Positions 1 to 8,874 of a DNA stretch of 64,000 bases are shown here, in pieces (position 1 is the stretch's first letter; every line of letters begins with the position of its first letter). The position numbers and the translations under genes are program-made. Source of the DNA: Paractinoplanes atraurantiacus (GTDB lineage Bacteria > Actinomycetota > Actinomycetes > Mycobacteriales > Micromonosporaceae); assembly GCF_900215205.1 (NCBI RefSeq), contig NZ_OBDY01000001.1, forward strand, positions 1,236,786-1,300,785. The letters are read 5' to 3'. The notes beneath the pieces were generated by a model. The model did no database searches, was not told the origin of the DNA, and saw only the letters and a list, made by a program, of their open reading frames with translations.

Positions 1-1932
1 ACCAAGCTGCACGCCGGGCAGGATCTGGCCCAGAAGCTTCAGGACCGGCAGGTCTTCGACTGGCACGTGACCGACGAGGCCGGCGCCGAGAAGGGCCTGA
101 CCGACGGCGAGTACCAACTATTGCTGCGCATCCCGGCCGACTTCTCGGCCGACCTGGTCACCCCGCCCGATGCCGGCGTCGCCCCCAAGGCGGCCCAGCT
201 CGTCGCCGTCAGCGACGACGCCAACAACTACCTCTCCGGCGTCTTCGCCCGCTCGGCCTTCCAGGAGGTGCAGGCGGCGGCCTCGGACAGCGCCTCGGCC
301 GGCTACTACGACAAGATGCTGATCGGCTTCACCGACCTCAAGACCCAGACTCAGAAGGCGGCCGACGGCGCCCACAAGCTCGACGACGGCGCGAAGTCGG
401 CCCGCTCCGGCGCGAACCGGCTGTCCGGCGGCATCGACGACGCCGAGAGCGGCGCGAAGACCCTGAGCAACGGCCTCGGCACGGCCGCCGGTGGCGCCGG
501 CGACCTCGCCGACGGCCTGGCCCAGCTCAGCGCGGGCGCCGACCAGCTCGCCACCGGCACCGCGCGGGCGGCGAGCGGTGGCCGTCAGCTGGCGTCCGCT
601 GTGGACGCCGCCGCCGACAAGGCCGAGCCCCTGCTGCGCGAGAACGCCGAGCGCCTCCAGACGGCGGCGACCCTCGTGGCCCGCGGCGCCGACACCCTCG
701 CGGCCAACATCACGACCATCGACACCGCCGCGGATCAGGCCGTCGACAACGCCGAACAGCTCCAGCGCTATCTGAACACCCTGCCCGCCGGCACCGAAGG
801 GCTGTCCGAGGCCAAGGCCCTCGCCGCTCAGCTGGTCTCGGCGGCCCAGAAGGTACAGAGCACAGTGGACAGCGCCGACCTCGACGCCCTGCGGGCCGAC
901 CTGAAGCAGACCGCCGCCACCGCACGGCAGATCGCCGCCGCCGCGCCCCACCTGGCCGACGACGTGCGGAACGCCCGCGCGAAGGTCGACCAGCTCGCCA
1001 CCGGCCTCGACAGTCTCGCCACCGGGGCCAGGAAGCTGAGCACCGGCACCGACCAGGCCGAACAGGGCGCCGCCGACCTGAAGAACGGCATCTACCGGCT
1101 CTCCGACGGCGCCCGGCAGCTCAGCGGCGGGCTCACCACACTCTCCTCCGGCGGCCACAAGCTCGCCGACGGCCTCGGCGACCTCCAGGCCGGCGCCGGG
1201 CAGCTCGCCGCCGGGCTGACCGACGGTGCCCAACAGATTCCGGGGTACGGGCAAGACACCAGCGACCGCGCGGGCGTGCTGGCCGACCCCGTCTCGCTTG
1301 ACCGCACGGTCCGCCATCCGGCCGCCACCTATGGGGTGGGCTTCGCCCCGTACTTCCTGGCCCTGGCCCTCTGGGTCGGCGCGATGATCACGTTCTTCGT
1401 GCTGAAGCCGCTGAACCGGCGCTACCTGATGGCGAGGACGCCGACCCTGCGCGTGGTGTTCGCCGGCCTGCTGCCGGCGGTGGCGATCGGGCTCGTGCAG
1501 GCGACGATCCTGTTCGCCGTGGTGCACTTCGGGCTCGGCCTCGACCCGGTCCACCCGATGGCCACCTGGGGACTGCTCCTGCTGACCGCCGCGGTGTTCG
1601 CCGCGATCATCCAGATGCTGGGCGCGGTCTTCGGCGCGCCCGGCCGCATCCTGGCCCTCGCGCTGCTCATGCTCCAGCTCACCTCGTCCGGCGGCACGTA
1701 CCCCGTACAGACCTCGCCGGGCTTCTTCCAGGCGATTCACCCCCTGCTACCCATGACGTACGTGGTGGGGGCGGCTCGCCACGCGGTCGACGGCGGCCCG
1801 TGGGGTACCGTCATCCAGGGCATTTTGGTGCTGATGGCGTACGGAACAGCAGCCGTCACACTGACCTGGCTGGCCGCCCGGCGCGGCCGGCGGATGACCA
1901 GCTCGGACCTCCACCCGGAACTCGTGCTGTGA
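1..1932 (+). CDS. YhgE/Pip-family membrane protein, 5' end outside window
   Basis: The frame is open from base 1 to a TGA at 1930-1932, so the gene enters from the left; 643 codons are visible. Roughly nt 330-1230 encode a long Ala/Gly/Leu-rich segment that repeats a pattern like GAxxLxxG (for example DGAHKLDDGA, SGANRLSGG, TGARKLSTG). This is the extracytoplasmic coiled or beta-helical region typical of YhgE/Pip proteins. About five hydrophobic segments follow (nt ~1345-1410, 1450-1520, 1550-1620, 1640-1700, 1805-1870), resembling the ABC-2-type C-terminal domain. Family members are integral membrane proteins; Pip was named as a phage infection protein in Lactococcus, and the physiological role is unclear. 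The TetR gene overlaps its stop codon, so that regulator may control it. Family call is good; function is unknown. Confidence 0.85.
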   Translation, partial: TKLHAGQDLAQKLQDRQVFDWHVTDEAGAEKGLTDGEYQLLLRIPADFSADLVTPPDAGVAPKAAQLVAVSDDANNYLSGVFARSAFQEVQAAASDSASAGYYDKMLIGFTDLKTQTQKAADGAHKLDDGAKSARSGANRLSGGIDDAESGAKTLSNGLGTAAGGAGDLADGLAQLSAGADQLATGTARAASGGRQLASAVDAAADKAEPLLRENAERLQTAATLVARGADTLAANITTIDTAADQAVDNAEQLQRYLNTLPAGTEGLSEAKALAAQLVSAAQKVQSTVDSADLDALRADLKQTAATARQIAAAAPHLADDVRNARAKVDQLATGLDSLATGARKLSTGTDQAEQGAADLKNGIYRLSDGARQLSGGLTTLSSGGHKLADGLGDLQAGAGQLAAGLTDGAQQIPGYGQDTSDRAGVLADPVSLDRTVRHPAATYGVGFAPYFLALALWVGAMITFFVLKPLNRRYLMARTPTLRVVFAGLLPAVAIGLVQATILFAVVHFGLGLDPVHPMATWGLLLLTAAVFAAIIQMLGAVFGAPGRILALALLMLQLTSSGGTYPVQTSPGFFQAIHPLLPMTYVVGAARHAVDGGPWGTVIQGILVLMAYGTAAVTLTWLAARRGRRMTSSDLHPELVL

Positions 1933-2540
1933 TGTCCTGTGAGGGGGCTGTGGTGGCGGACGGGCGGACACGGCGCCGGGAGGACACCCGGCAACGTCTC
2001 TTCGAGGCGGCCGTCGAGCTCATCGCCGAGCAGGGCTTCTCGGCCACGACGGTCGACGACATCGCGCTGCGGGCCGGCGTGGCCAAGGGCACGGTCTACT
2101 ACAACTTCAAAAGCAAGACCGATCTTTTCGAGGAGCTTCTGCGGTACGGCGTGGGGCTGCTCACCGCGGAGTTCCGGGCGGCCGTGGAGGGCCTGCCACC
2201 CCGCGAGGCGGTGGCCGCTCTCGTCCGCAGCCAGCTGGAGTACATCCGGCGCTACCGCGCCTTCGCCCAGCTGCTGCTCTCCGAGATGTGGCGCACCAAC
2301 CGCGAGTGGCAGCAGACCCTGGTCCTGCTGCGCGAGCAGGCGATCGGGGTGATCGCCGAGACCCTGCAGGCGGGCGTCGGCTCCGGCGACCTGCCGGCCG
2401 AGCTCGACGTGCGGGTCGCGTCGTCGGCCCTGTTCGGCGTCGGCCTCGTCGTCGCCGTCGACTGGCTGGTCTTCATGCCCGAGCGCCCGATCGAGGACGT
2501 CCAGGAATCGCTCCTGGCCATTGTCCGCCGCGTCGGTTAA
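1932..2540 (+). CDS. TetR/AcrR-family transcriptional regulator
   Basis: About 202 residues. The N-terminal helix-turn-helix is clear: an RQRLFEAAVELIAEQGFSA helix pair followed by TTVDDIALRAGVAKGTVYYNF, the TetR DNA-binding signature. The C-terminal half is a variable ligand-binding domain with helices containing Arg-rich stretches. The ATG at 1932 overlaps the TGA of the upstream membrane-protein gene by one base, implying translational coupling. A GTG at 1953 is a strong alternative start because GAGGGGG (1941-1947) lies five bases upstream of it. It probably represses the YhgE/Pip gene and perhaps the convergent ABC exporter. The TAA stop shares TTAA with the stop of the convergent permease gene. 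Confidence 0.9.
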   Translation: MSCEGAVVADGRTRRREDTRQRLFEAAVELIAEQGFSATTVDDIALRAGVAKGTVYYNFKSKTDLFEELLRYGVGLLTAEFRAAVEGLPPREAVAALVRSQLEYIRRYRAFAQLLLSEMWRTNREWQQTLVLLREQAIGVIAETLQAGVGSGDLPAELDVRVASSALFGVGLVVAVDWLVFMPERPIEDVQESLLAIVRRVG

Positions 2541-3598
2541 GCCGCCTTCGACTTCCAGGCCGTGGCCAGCGACGTGCGGCCGTTGGTGCGCAGCAGCGAA
2601 CCCTCGTAGATGCGGGCACCAACGGCCAGCAGGGCCACCGCGGTCGCGGCGAGGATCAGCAGCGAGACCACGGGCTCCCAGGCCGCCACGTCCGAGATGA
2701 ACAGCCGGACCGGCATGGCCACCGGCGCCGAGAACGGGATGTACGACAGGACGCGCATCGCCGCGTCGTTGTCGATCAGGAAGATGGTGGCGAAGAACGG
2801 GATCATCACCAGCATCTGCACCGGGGCCGAGGCGCCGCTGATGTCCTCCTGCCGGGCCGAGAGCGCGCCCACGCCGGCCCAGAGCGTGGCCAGCATGACG
2901 AAGCCGAAGACGAAGAACACCAGGAACCAGCCGATCGTCGGCTCCAGCAGCGACAGCACGTTCGCGTCGACGCCGGCGAACCGCGCGCCCACCACGGCCA
3001 CGATCGCGATCAGCGCCACCTGGCCGAACGCGAGCAGCGTGAGCGCGGTGACCTTGCCGGCCAGCAGGGCCCGGGTGGGCACGCTGGCCACCAGGATCTC
3101 GACGATCCGGGTCTGCTTCTCCTCGGTGACGCTCTGCGCGATCTGCACCCCGAACAGGAACGACGTGAAGAAGAAGACGAAGGCGATCGCGAAGGGCACC
3201 GCGAACTGGAGGAACGGGTCGACGTCGCTCGGATCGAGCAGCCGCACCGGCGGCTCGGTGCTGAGCGCCCGCACCACCTCGCCCGGGCTGTCGTCCATGG
3301 CCAGCACCGTCGGGCCGGCCACGACGGCCGCGTCCACGTCGCCGCTGCGGACCAGTTGCTCGGCTGCCGCGTCGTCGGCAACCTGGCGCACCTCGAGACC
3401 GGCCTGCTGGAGGACGCCCGCGGTCGCCTGGTCGGCCACGGCCACCGACGACGGCCCGCCGTCGAGCACGGCCGGCAGCACTGTGGAGGCGACCGCGATG
3501 AACAGGAAGAAGACGGTGCTGAACAGGAACGTACGATCGCGCAGCTTGACCCGGATCTCCCGGGCCGCCACCACGCGCGCCGCCGCCAACGTGCTCAT
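2537..3598 (-). CDS. ABC-2 type permease (NatB-like)
   Basis: A 353-residue membrane protein. It has one N-terminal membrane segment (about residues 25-45), a soluble extracytoplasmic region of about 130 residues, then about five membrane segments in the C-terminal half. This is the NatB/CcmB-like ABC-2 layout for exporters of sodium, antibiotics or unknown compounds. Its start overlaps the TGA of the ATPase gene by one base (TGATG), so the two form a two-gene operon on the minus strand. The gene converges on the TetR gene with a 4-bp overlap. The transported substrate cannot be read from the sequence. Confidence 0.88.
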   Translation of the reverse strand: MSTLAAARVVAAREIRVKLRDRTFLFSTVFFLFIAVASTVLPAVLDGGPSSVAVADQATAGVLQQAGLEVRQVADDAAAEQLVRSGDVDAAVVAGPTVLAMDDSPGEVVRALSTEPPVRLLDPSDVDPFLQFAVPFAIAFVFFFTSFLFGVQIAQSVTEEKQTRIVEILVASVPTRALLAGKVTALTLLAFGQVALIAIVAVVGARFAGVDANVLSLLEPTIGWFLVFFVFGFVMLATLWAGVGALSARQEDISGASAPVQMLVMIPFFATIFLIDNDAAMRVLSYIPFSAPVAMPVRLFISDVAAWEPVVSLLILAATAVALLAVGARIYEGSLLRTNGRTSLATAWKSKAA

Positions 3599-4491
3599 CA
3601 GCGAATCACCTCTCGGAAGATCTCGGCCAGCGACGGGGTGACCGGCCCGAACGAGCGCACCGGCCCGCGGTCGAGCGCCGCCCGCAGCAACTCCTGGTCG
3701 TCGGCGCCATCGGCCAGATCGATGACGGCGCGGGTGCCGTCGAGCTCGACCACCGTGACGCCCGGGCGCTCACGCACCCACTCCACGCCGGCGTCGGCGT
3801 GCAGCTGGAAGCGGGGCTGGGCGTAGGTCGTCCGCAGCCGCGACCGGTCGCCGGCGGCGCGGATGGTGCCGCCCGCGATGATGACGAGGTCGTCGCAGAG
3901 CCGCTCGACCAGCTCCAGCTGGTGGCTGGAGAACAGCACCGGCACGCCGTTGGTGGCCCGCTCGCGCAGCACATCGACGACGACGTCGACGGCCAGCGGG
4001 TCGAGGCCGGAGAACGGCTCGTCGAGCACCAGCATCTCCGGGTCGTGCACCAGAGCGGCCGCCACCTGCGCCCGCTGCTGGTTGCCGAGCGAGAGCTTCT
4101 CCAGCTTCTCGCCGGCCCGCTCACCCAGGCCGAGCCGGTCGAGCAGCTTCGCCGTCTTCTCGGTGGCCGCGGCCCGGGTCAGCCCGTGCAACCGTCCGAG
4201 ATAGACGATCTGCTCGGACACGGTCATCTTCGGGTAGAGGCCGCGTTCCTCCGGCATGTATCCGAACCGCTGCCGGACCTCCCGGCTGAGCCGTTCGCCC
4301 TGCCAGCGCACCTCCCCGCTGTCGGCCGCGAGCACTCCGAGAATTATTCGCATGGTGGTCGTCTTGCCGGCGCCGTTGGCACCGACGAAGCCCGTCATCC
4401 GACCGCCTGCCACCTGGAACGAGATGTTCGAGAGAACTGGCCGGCCGTCGAACGCGCGGCTGACGCCATCGACGTTGAGCACGCTGGTCAT
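3598..4491 (-). CDS. ABC transporter ATP-binding protein (NatA-like)
   Basis: A 297-residue ATPase. Visible motifs are Walker A GANGAGKTT (residues 37-45), the signature LSLGNQQR, Walker B MLVLDEP and the switch histidine in SSHQLE. The C-terminal ~80 residues are the DUF4162-like extension common in NatA/drug-export ATPases. It energises the downstream permease. The ATG at 4491 is preferred over a GTG two codons upstream because a TAGGCT -10 element (4498-4503, minus strand) lies exactly six bases before the ATG, the leaderless arrangement used throughout the window. Substrate unknown. Confidence 0.92.
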   Translation of the reverse strand: MTSVLNVDGVSRAFDGRPVLSNISFQVAGGRMTGFVGANGAGKTTTMRIILGVLAADSGEVRWQGERLSREVRQRFGYMPEERGLYPKMTVSEQIVYLGRLHGLTRAAATEKTAKLLDRLGLGERAGEKLEKLSLGNQQRAQVAAALVHDPEMLVLDEPFSGLDPLAVDVVVDVLRERATNGVPVLFSSHQLELVERLCDDLVIIAGGTIRAAGDRSRLRTTYAQPRFQLHADAGVEWVRERPGVTVVELDGTRAVIDLADGADDQELLRAALDRGPVRSFGPVTPSLAEIFREVIR

Positions 4492-4497
4492 CCACAC

Positions 4498-4503
4498 AGC
4501 CTA
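4498..4503 (-). promoter_or_regulatory. Leaderless-type -10 element of the ABC exporter operon
   Basis: TAGGCT on the minus strand, six bases before the ATG at 4491. The position predicts a transcript starting at or next to the start codon. No clear -35 box is visible. Confidence 0.45.
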
Positions 4504-4742
4504 GGTGGATCAAGCTTGGGCCGCTGCCCGCGAAGATCCGTTAGCCCCGCATGGCTCACCTACGTCGCGATGCCGGTCCTGGTCCTCGACCTCACCGAGT
4601 CGCTGTTCGCCGAGGCACGTGAAGGGCTGGCCGCGTCGGCTGTTCCGCGCGGCCGCCGCTCTCACGGGTGAAGGGGTGGGGACGATGGGTCCCGCACTTT
4701 TCGTGGGGTGAGTGGAAGTCGGGCCGGCGTGGGTGGTGGAAG

Positions 4743-5117
4743 TCAGGGGGCGCGGTAGTACTGGGTCTTTGCGATGTCCGGGTGGGTCTGGGTGGGGATG
4801 TCGGCGTCGTCGTCGGGGGTGAGGGTGCCGCCCAGGTCGAGGATGCGGCGGTGGGCGGCGGCCAGGCGGTCCTCGAGCTTGACGATGCGGCAGGCGGCGG
4901 TGATCGGCATGCCCTCGTCGAGGAGCTGGCGGACGCGGGTGGCCAGCTGGAGCTGGTGGCGGGAGTAGCGGCGGTGGCCGCCGAGGGAGCGCTCGGGCTC
5001 GATCAGGCCGGCGGCGCCGAGGCTGCGGAGAAAGGCCGGCGTCACGCCGATCATGTCAGCGGCGCGGCCCATCGTGTACGCCGGGAAGTCGGCGTCGTCG
5101 AAGGACGTGTTGTTCAT
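4743..5117 (-). CDS. MerR-family transcriptional regulator
   Basis: 124 residues from the ATG at 5117, which follows a GGAAGG ribosome-binding site. An open frame continues to 5234, but the upstream residues are low quality and lack family resemblance. The segment YTMGRAADMIGVTPAFLRSL is a MerR winged-helix recognition helix, followed by the wing GGHRRYSRHQL and a basic/acidic helix ending in a short dimerisation coil (about residues 70-100). The effector domain is too short for a metal- or drug-binding MerR; it resembles the small actinobacterial MerR/HspR-like regulators. It stands alone between the ABC exporter and a long intergenic region, so its target is not evident. Confidence 0.85.
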   Translation of the reverse strand: MNNTSFDDADFPAYTMGRAADMIGVTPAFLRSLGAAGLIEPERSLGGHRRYSRHQLQLATRVRQLLDEGMPITAACRIVKLEDRLAAAHRRILDLGGTLTPDDDADIPTQTHPDIAKTQYYRAP

Positions 5118-5174
5118 CGTGCCTTCCGTGGCGAGGGGGGATGCCCTTGTGGGGCGAGGGGGAAGACAGTCCAA

Positions 5175-5197
5175 GGCCCCGGCGGGTAACCGGGGCC
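5175..5197. terminator. GC-rich hairpin in the MerR leader
   Basis: An 8-bp perfect stem (5175-5182 with 5190-5197) with a 7-nt loop. On the plus strand it is followed by a short T run (cttttc). No upstream plus-strand gene needs it, so it may instead be a leader structure for the minus-strand MerR transcript. Confidence 0.35.
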
Positions 5198-5771
5198 CTG
5201 GCTTTTCAATTCTGATGCCGACCGTCGTCGGCAAGTGAGGTCGTCCGCTTGCGTGCCGCTAGCGGGCCACCTGAGTGATGGGCATCGGCTGCGATCACCT
5301 CTTGTCGGGTCGGGGACGTTGTGATGACGCGTTGCTGCGGTATCTCGTCCTCCTTCTCCAACTGAGCCCGTCGAGCTAGGCCCGAAGGGGCGTCGGTTGC
5401 CAGTTGCGTGTCGGCTGTGCGTGGCCGACACCACAGAGACTATGCCCATCACCAGCGAATTTCTAGTACCGGGGCTACAGATTTTTTGGACAAATCGTCA
5501 GACATGTGGCAGCGGAGGGTAGCGCACGGAGTACTGAACGTGAGGTGCGGCGGTGCGGAGCGGGCGCCGGGCACGGCGATGCCGTGTGAGAGAGAGGTGA
5601 CCGCGCCCCGCACCGCCGCGGGAGCGGGGCGCCGCTGTGCGCCCCATGGTTCGCGACGTCTGCCGAGGACTCGCGAATGCCTGAACTGTCCTGAGTGTGC
5701 GGGAGCGCCGGGGCCGGGAGCAACGCAATTAACGCTGATCATTGACGCGCGTAACAGTCCGGCGAGATCAT

Positions 5772-5785
5772 CACGGCACGCCGTG
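5772..5785. promoter_or_regulatory. Candidate operator upstream of the amine permease
   Basis: CACGGC-AC-GCCGTG is a perfect 6-bp inverted repeat with a 2-bp centre, 38 bases before the permease ATG. It is a plausible dimeric repressor site for the amine cluster. No regulator of the cluster is encoded next to it except the MerR gene. Confidence 0.35.
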
Positions 5786-5823
5786 GCCCAGGTCACAGCA
5801 ACCCCTCGGTAAGGGAGCCGCAC

Positions 5824-7347
5824 ATGAGCGTCAACCCCGCACCCAGCACCGACGAAGAACGCCTCGCCCAACTCGGCTACCAGCAGGAGCTGCACCGCCG
5901 ACTGTCCGGCTTCTCGAACTTCGCGGTCTCTTTCTCGATCATCTCCATTCTGGCCGGCGCCATCACGTCGTACGGCATCGCCATGAACGCCGGTGGCCCG
6001 GTCGCCATCACCCTGGGCTGGCTCTTCGTCGGCATCATGGTGACCTTCGTGGCCCTGGCCATGGCCGAGGTCTGCTCGGCCTATCCGACCGCCGGCGCGC
6101 TGTACTGGTGGGCGGCCGCGCTGGCCAAACGCAACAAGGCCGCATGGGCCTGGTTCGTCGGCTGGTTCAACTTCCTCGGCGAGGTCGCCGTCACCGCCGC
6201 CATCGACTTCGGCGCGGCCATCACCACCTCGGCCTTCCTCAGCCTGGCCTTCGACTGGGAGGTCACCACCGGGCGGACCTTCCTGGTCTTCCTGGTCATC
6301 ATCATCGTGCACGGCCTGCTGAACACGTTCGGCGTGAACCTCGTCCGGGTGCTCTCCGACGTCAGCGCGTGGTGGCACCTGGTCGGCGTCGCGGTCATCG
6401 TGGGCGTGCTGGCCATCGTGCCGGACAACCACAAGCCGATCTCCGAGGTCTTCACCGAGGTGCACAACTCCACCGGCTTCACCTTCGCCGGGGCCGGGGT
6501 GTACGCGGTGCTGCTCGGCCTGCTGATGGCCCAGTACACGTACACCGGCTACGACGCCTCGGCCCACGTGGCCGAGGAGACGCACGACGCCGCCCGGGCC
6601 GCACCGCGCGGCATCGTGATGTCCGTGGTGGTCTCGGTGATCGCCGGTTTCGTGCTGCTCTTCGCGATCACCTGGTCCATCCAGGACTACGAGGGCGCGC
6701 TCGGCACCGACCTCGGCCTGCCGCCGGCGCAGATCTTCATCGACGCCGTCGGCCACGACACCGGCACGTTCCTGCTGTTCATCTGCGTGGTCGCGCAGTG
6801 GTTCTGCGGCATGGCGTCGGTCACCGCCAACTCCCGGATGTCGTACGCCTTCGCGCGTGACGGCGCTCTGCCGGGCTCGCGGCTGTGGAAGAAGGTCAAC
6901 CCCCGGACGGGCACGCCGACCAACTCGATCTGGCTCTGCGTGACCTGCTCCACGCTGCTGGTGCTGCCGTCGTTGTGGAACACCACCGCCTATCTGGCGG
7001 CCACCTCGATCGCGGTCATCGGCCTCTACATCGCGTACGTCGTGCCGGTCTTCCTGCGGCGGGTCAACCCCGACTTCGAGCGGGGGCCGTGGCACCTCGG
7101 CAAGTGGAGCGCGGTCGTCGGCTGGCTGGCGATCGTCTGGGTCGTGATCATCTGCATCCTGTTCGTCCTGCCGACGGCCAGCCCGATCACGGCGTCCAAC
7201 TTCAACTACACGATCTTCGCCGTGATCGTCGTCCTCGGCCTGGCCACGATCTGGTGGTTCGCGAGCGCCCGCAAGTGGTTCACCGGACCGAAGCAGAACC
7301 TGATCGACAAAGCCGCACACGGCGAACAGACCATGCCCACGGAATGA
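5824..7347 (+). CDS. APC-superfamily amino acid/amine permease
   Basis: 507 residues with about twelve hydrophobic segments. The N-terminus (LSGFSNFAVSFSIISILAG) matches the first helix of the bacterial amino-acid/GABA/polyamine permease group (BAT1/GabP-like). The ribosome-binding site is AAGGGAG before the ATG. It is first in a co-oriented series with a glutamine-synthetase-like ligase, aldehyde dehydrogenase, SDR and two gamma-glutamyl-GABA-hydrolase-like proteins, the gene content of Puu-type polyamine or related amine catabolism. Uptake of putrescine, GABA, ethanolamine or a similar amine is inferred; the exact substrate is not determined. Confidence 0.88.
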   Translation: MSVNPAPSTDEERLAQLGYQQELHRRLSGFSNFAVSFSIISILAGAITSYGIAMNAGGPVAITLGWLFVGIMVTFVALAMAEVCSAYPTAGALYWWAAALAKRNKAAWAWFVGWFNFLGEVAVTAAIDFGAAITTSAFLSLAFDWEVTTGRTFLVFLVIIIVHGLLNTFGVNLVRVLSDVSAWWHLVGVAVIVGVLAIVPDNHKPISEVFTEVHNSTGFTFAGAGVYAVLLGLLMAQYTYTGYDASAHVAEETHDAARAAPRGIVMSVVVSVIAGFVLLFAITWSIQDYEGALGTDLGLPPAQIFIDAVGHDTGTFLLFICVVAQWFCGMASVTANSRMSYAFARDGALPGSRLWKKVNPRTGTPTNSIWLCVTCSTLLVLPSLWNTTAYLAATSIAVIGLYIAYVVPVFLRRVNPDFERGPWHLGKWSAVVGWLAIVWVVIICILFVLPTASPITASNFNYTIFAVIVVLGLATIWWFASARKWFTGPKQNLIDKAAHGEQTMPTE

Positions 7348-7354
7348 TCTGAAG

Positions 7355-7379
7355 GGCCGGGCGGTCTCACCGCCCGGCC
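7355..7379 (+). terminator. Hairpin between permease and ligase genes
   Basis: GGCCGGGCGG (7355-7364) pairs perfectly with CCGCCCGGCC (7370-7379) around a 5-nt loop. It ends just before the ligase ribosome-binding site (GAAGAGGAG). It may attenuate read-through or protect the upstream mRNA segment. Confidence 0.5.
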
Positions 7380-7398
7380 TCTCGAAGAGGAGAACCGC

Positions 7399-8745
7399 AT
7401 GGATCTCGAGGAACTGGACGTCTCGGTCGACAACGGCAGCATCGACACCGTGCTGCTGGCCCTCACCGACATGCAGGGGCGGTTGCAGGGCAAGCGCCTG
7501 CACGGCCGCTACTTCATGGACGAGGTCGCCACCGGCGGCAGCGAGGGCTGCAACTATCTGCTCGCGGTGGACGTCGACATGAACACCGTGGACGGGTACG
7601 AGTCGTCGTCCTGGGACAGCGGCTACGGCGATTTCGTGATGAAGCCCGACTTCACCACCCTGCGGCCCGTGCCGTGGCAGCCGGGCACGGCGATGGTCCT
7701 CGCCGACCTCGAGACGACCGGCGGTGATCCGGTCTACGCGTCACCCCGGCAGATCCTCAAACGGCAGCTTGACCGTCTCGCCGGGCACGGCCTGACGGCG
7801 TACGCCGGAACCGAACTGGAATTCGTCCTTTATCGCGACAGCTATGAGCAGGCCTTCGACAAGGGCTACCGCCACCTGATCCCGGCGAACCAGTACAACG
7901 TGGACTACTCGCTGCTGGGGACGGCCCGGGTGGAGCCGCTGCTGCGGCGCATTCGCAACGAGATGTACGGGGCGGGGCTGCTGCCCGAGAGCGCCAAGGG
8001 CGAGTGCAACTTCGGCCAGCACGAGATCGCGTTCCGCTACGCCGACGCGCTCACCTGCGCCGACAACCACGTGATCTACAAGAACGGCGCCAAGGAGATC
8101 GCCGCCCAGGAGGGCATGTCGCTGAGCTTCATGGCCAAGCCGAACGAGCGCGAGGGCAACTCGTGCCACATCCACTTCTCGCTGCGTGGCTCCGACGGCA
8201 AGTCGGCGATGCTGGGCGACGGTCCGGCCCACCTCAGCGAGACCGGGCAGCGCGTGCTGGCCGGGCTGCTGGCCACGATGCGCGAGTTCAGCCTGTTGTT
8301 CGCGCCGAACATCAACTCGTACAAGCGCTACCAGCCCGGCTCGTTCGCGCCGACCGCGCTGCGCTGGGGCGTCGACAACCGGACGTGCGCGCTGCGGATC
8401 GCCGGCCACGGACAAGGGATGCGGGTGGAGAACCGGGTGCCGGGTGGGGACGTCAACCCGTACCTGGCGATCGCGGCGCTGGTGGCGGGGGCGCTGCACG
8501 GCATCGAGAACGAGCTCGAACTGGAGCCGGAGACGCCGGGGAACGCGTACGAGGACGTGGCGGCGGAGAGGGTGCCGACGACGCTGCGGGAGGCCCAGCA
8601 GTTGTGGCTGGGCAGCGAGGTGGCTCGGGAGGCGTTCGGCGCGGAGGTGGTCGGGCATTACGCGAACATGGCCCAGGTGGAGTTGACCGCCTTCGACGCC
8701 GCCGTCACCGACTGGGAATTGCGGCGCGGTTTCGAGCGGATGTGA
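7399..8745 (+). CDS. Glutamine-synthetase-family ligase, probable gamma-glutamyl-polyamine synthetase
   Basis: 448 residues from an ATG with an excellent GAAGAGGAG site. It has the glutamine synthetase fold: N-terminal beta-grasp, then catalytic motifs including the EFVLY segment, NFGQHEI, the NSCHIHFSL histidine segment, and an NRTCALRI/RVENRVPGGDVNPY arginine/glutamate segment. It is shorter than GlnA I and belongs to the GlnA3/GlnA4/PuuA-like branch, whose members ligate glutamate to putrescine, other polyamines or monoamines using ATP. The neighbouring permease, dehydrogenases and two gamma-glutamyl hydrolases support a catabolic role over primary ammonia assimilation. Which amine is used cannot be told from sequence. 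Confidence 0.85.
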   Translation: MDLEELDVSVDNGSIDTVLLALTDMQGRLQGKRLHGRYFMDEVATGGSEGCNYLLAVDVDMNTVDGYESSSWDSGYGDFVMKPDFTTLRPVPWQPGTAMVLADLETTGGDPVYASPRQILKRQLDRLAGHGLTAYAGTELEFVLYRDSYEQAFDKGYRHLIPANQYNVDYSLLGTARVEPLLRRIRNEMYGAGLLPESAKGECNFGQHEIAFRYADALTCADNHVIYKNGAKEIAAQEGMSLSFMAKPNEREGNSCHIHFSLRGSDGKSAMLGDGPAHLSETGQRVLAGLLATMREFSLLFAPNINSYKRYQPGSFAPTALRWGVDNRTCALRIAGHGQGMRVENRVPGGDVNPYLAIAALVAGALHGIENELELEPETPGNAYEDVAAERVPTTLREAQQLWLGSEVAREAFGAEVVGHYANMAQVELTAFDAAVTDWELRRGFERM

Positions 8746-8772
8746 GGCCCCGCCCCACCAGGGGGCGGGCCC
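8746..8772 (+). terminator. GC-rich hairpin after the ligase gene
   Basis: GGCCC (8746-8750) pairs with GGGCC (8767-8771), and GCCCC (8752-8756) with GGGGC (8762-8766), leaving one bulged C and a short loop. It lies one base after the stop codon. Confidence 0.5.
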
Positions 8773-8805
8773 AGATCTTATGCCACCCGGGGCGCCCCGG
8801 CCGCG

Positions 8806-8832
8806 TTGTCCACAGCCGCCGGGTTATCCACA
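8806..8832 (+). promoter_or_regulatory. Pair of perfect DnaA-box sequences
   Basis: TTGTCCACA (8806-8814) is the consensus DnaA box of high-GC actinobacteria, and TTATCCACA (8824-8832) is the E. coli-type consensus. They lie in the same orientation, 18 bp apart start to start, in the gap before the aldehyde dehydrogenase gene. No replication gene is nearby, so they would be a regulatory or DnaA-titration site and not an origin. Confidence 0.5.
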
Positions 8833-8874
8833 GGGCCGGCGCCGGCCCACCCGAACCTGTGTAAGGATCCGCCT

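Larger units (their letters stand above)
5118..5823. other. 706-bp intergenic region between the MerR gene and the amine permease
   Basis: No convincing protein gene is visible on either strand. It contains a hairpin (GGCCCCGG 5175-5182, CCGGGGCC 5190-5197), an A/T-rich island near 5480-5500 that stands out from the GC-rich surroundings, and a short perfect inverted repeat at 5772-5785 before the permease. The A/T-rich island is the likeliest place for promoters, possibly divergent. The length suggests a long MerR leader or regulatory DNA for the amine cluster. Confidence 0.4.

Noticed and set aside
118..1740. A 540-codon minus-strand reading frame opposite the YhgE/Pip gene
   Set aside because: It is antisense to a gene with clear family motifs and is rich in Arg/Gly/Glu from high GC content; it has no recognisable domain or start site.
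4570..4671. A 33-codon plus-strand frame (MPVLVLDLTESLF...)
   Set aside because: It has no clear ribosome-binding site or promoter and ends shortly after; probably a chance frame in a 250-bp gap.
5457..5493. A possible -35/-10 promoter for the MerR gene in the A/T-rich island
   Set aside because: The best hexamers (TTGTCC and TACTAG on the minus strand) have a 19-bp spacer and a weak match; listed only as part of the intergenic region.
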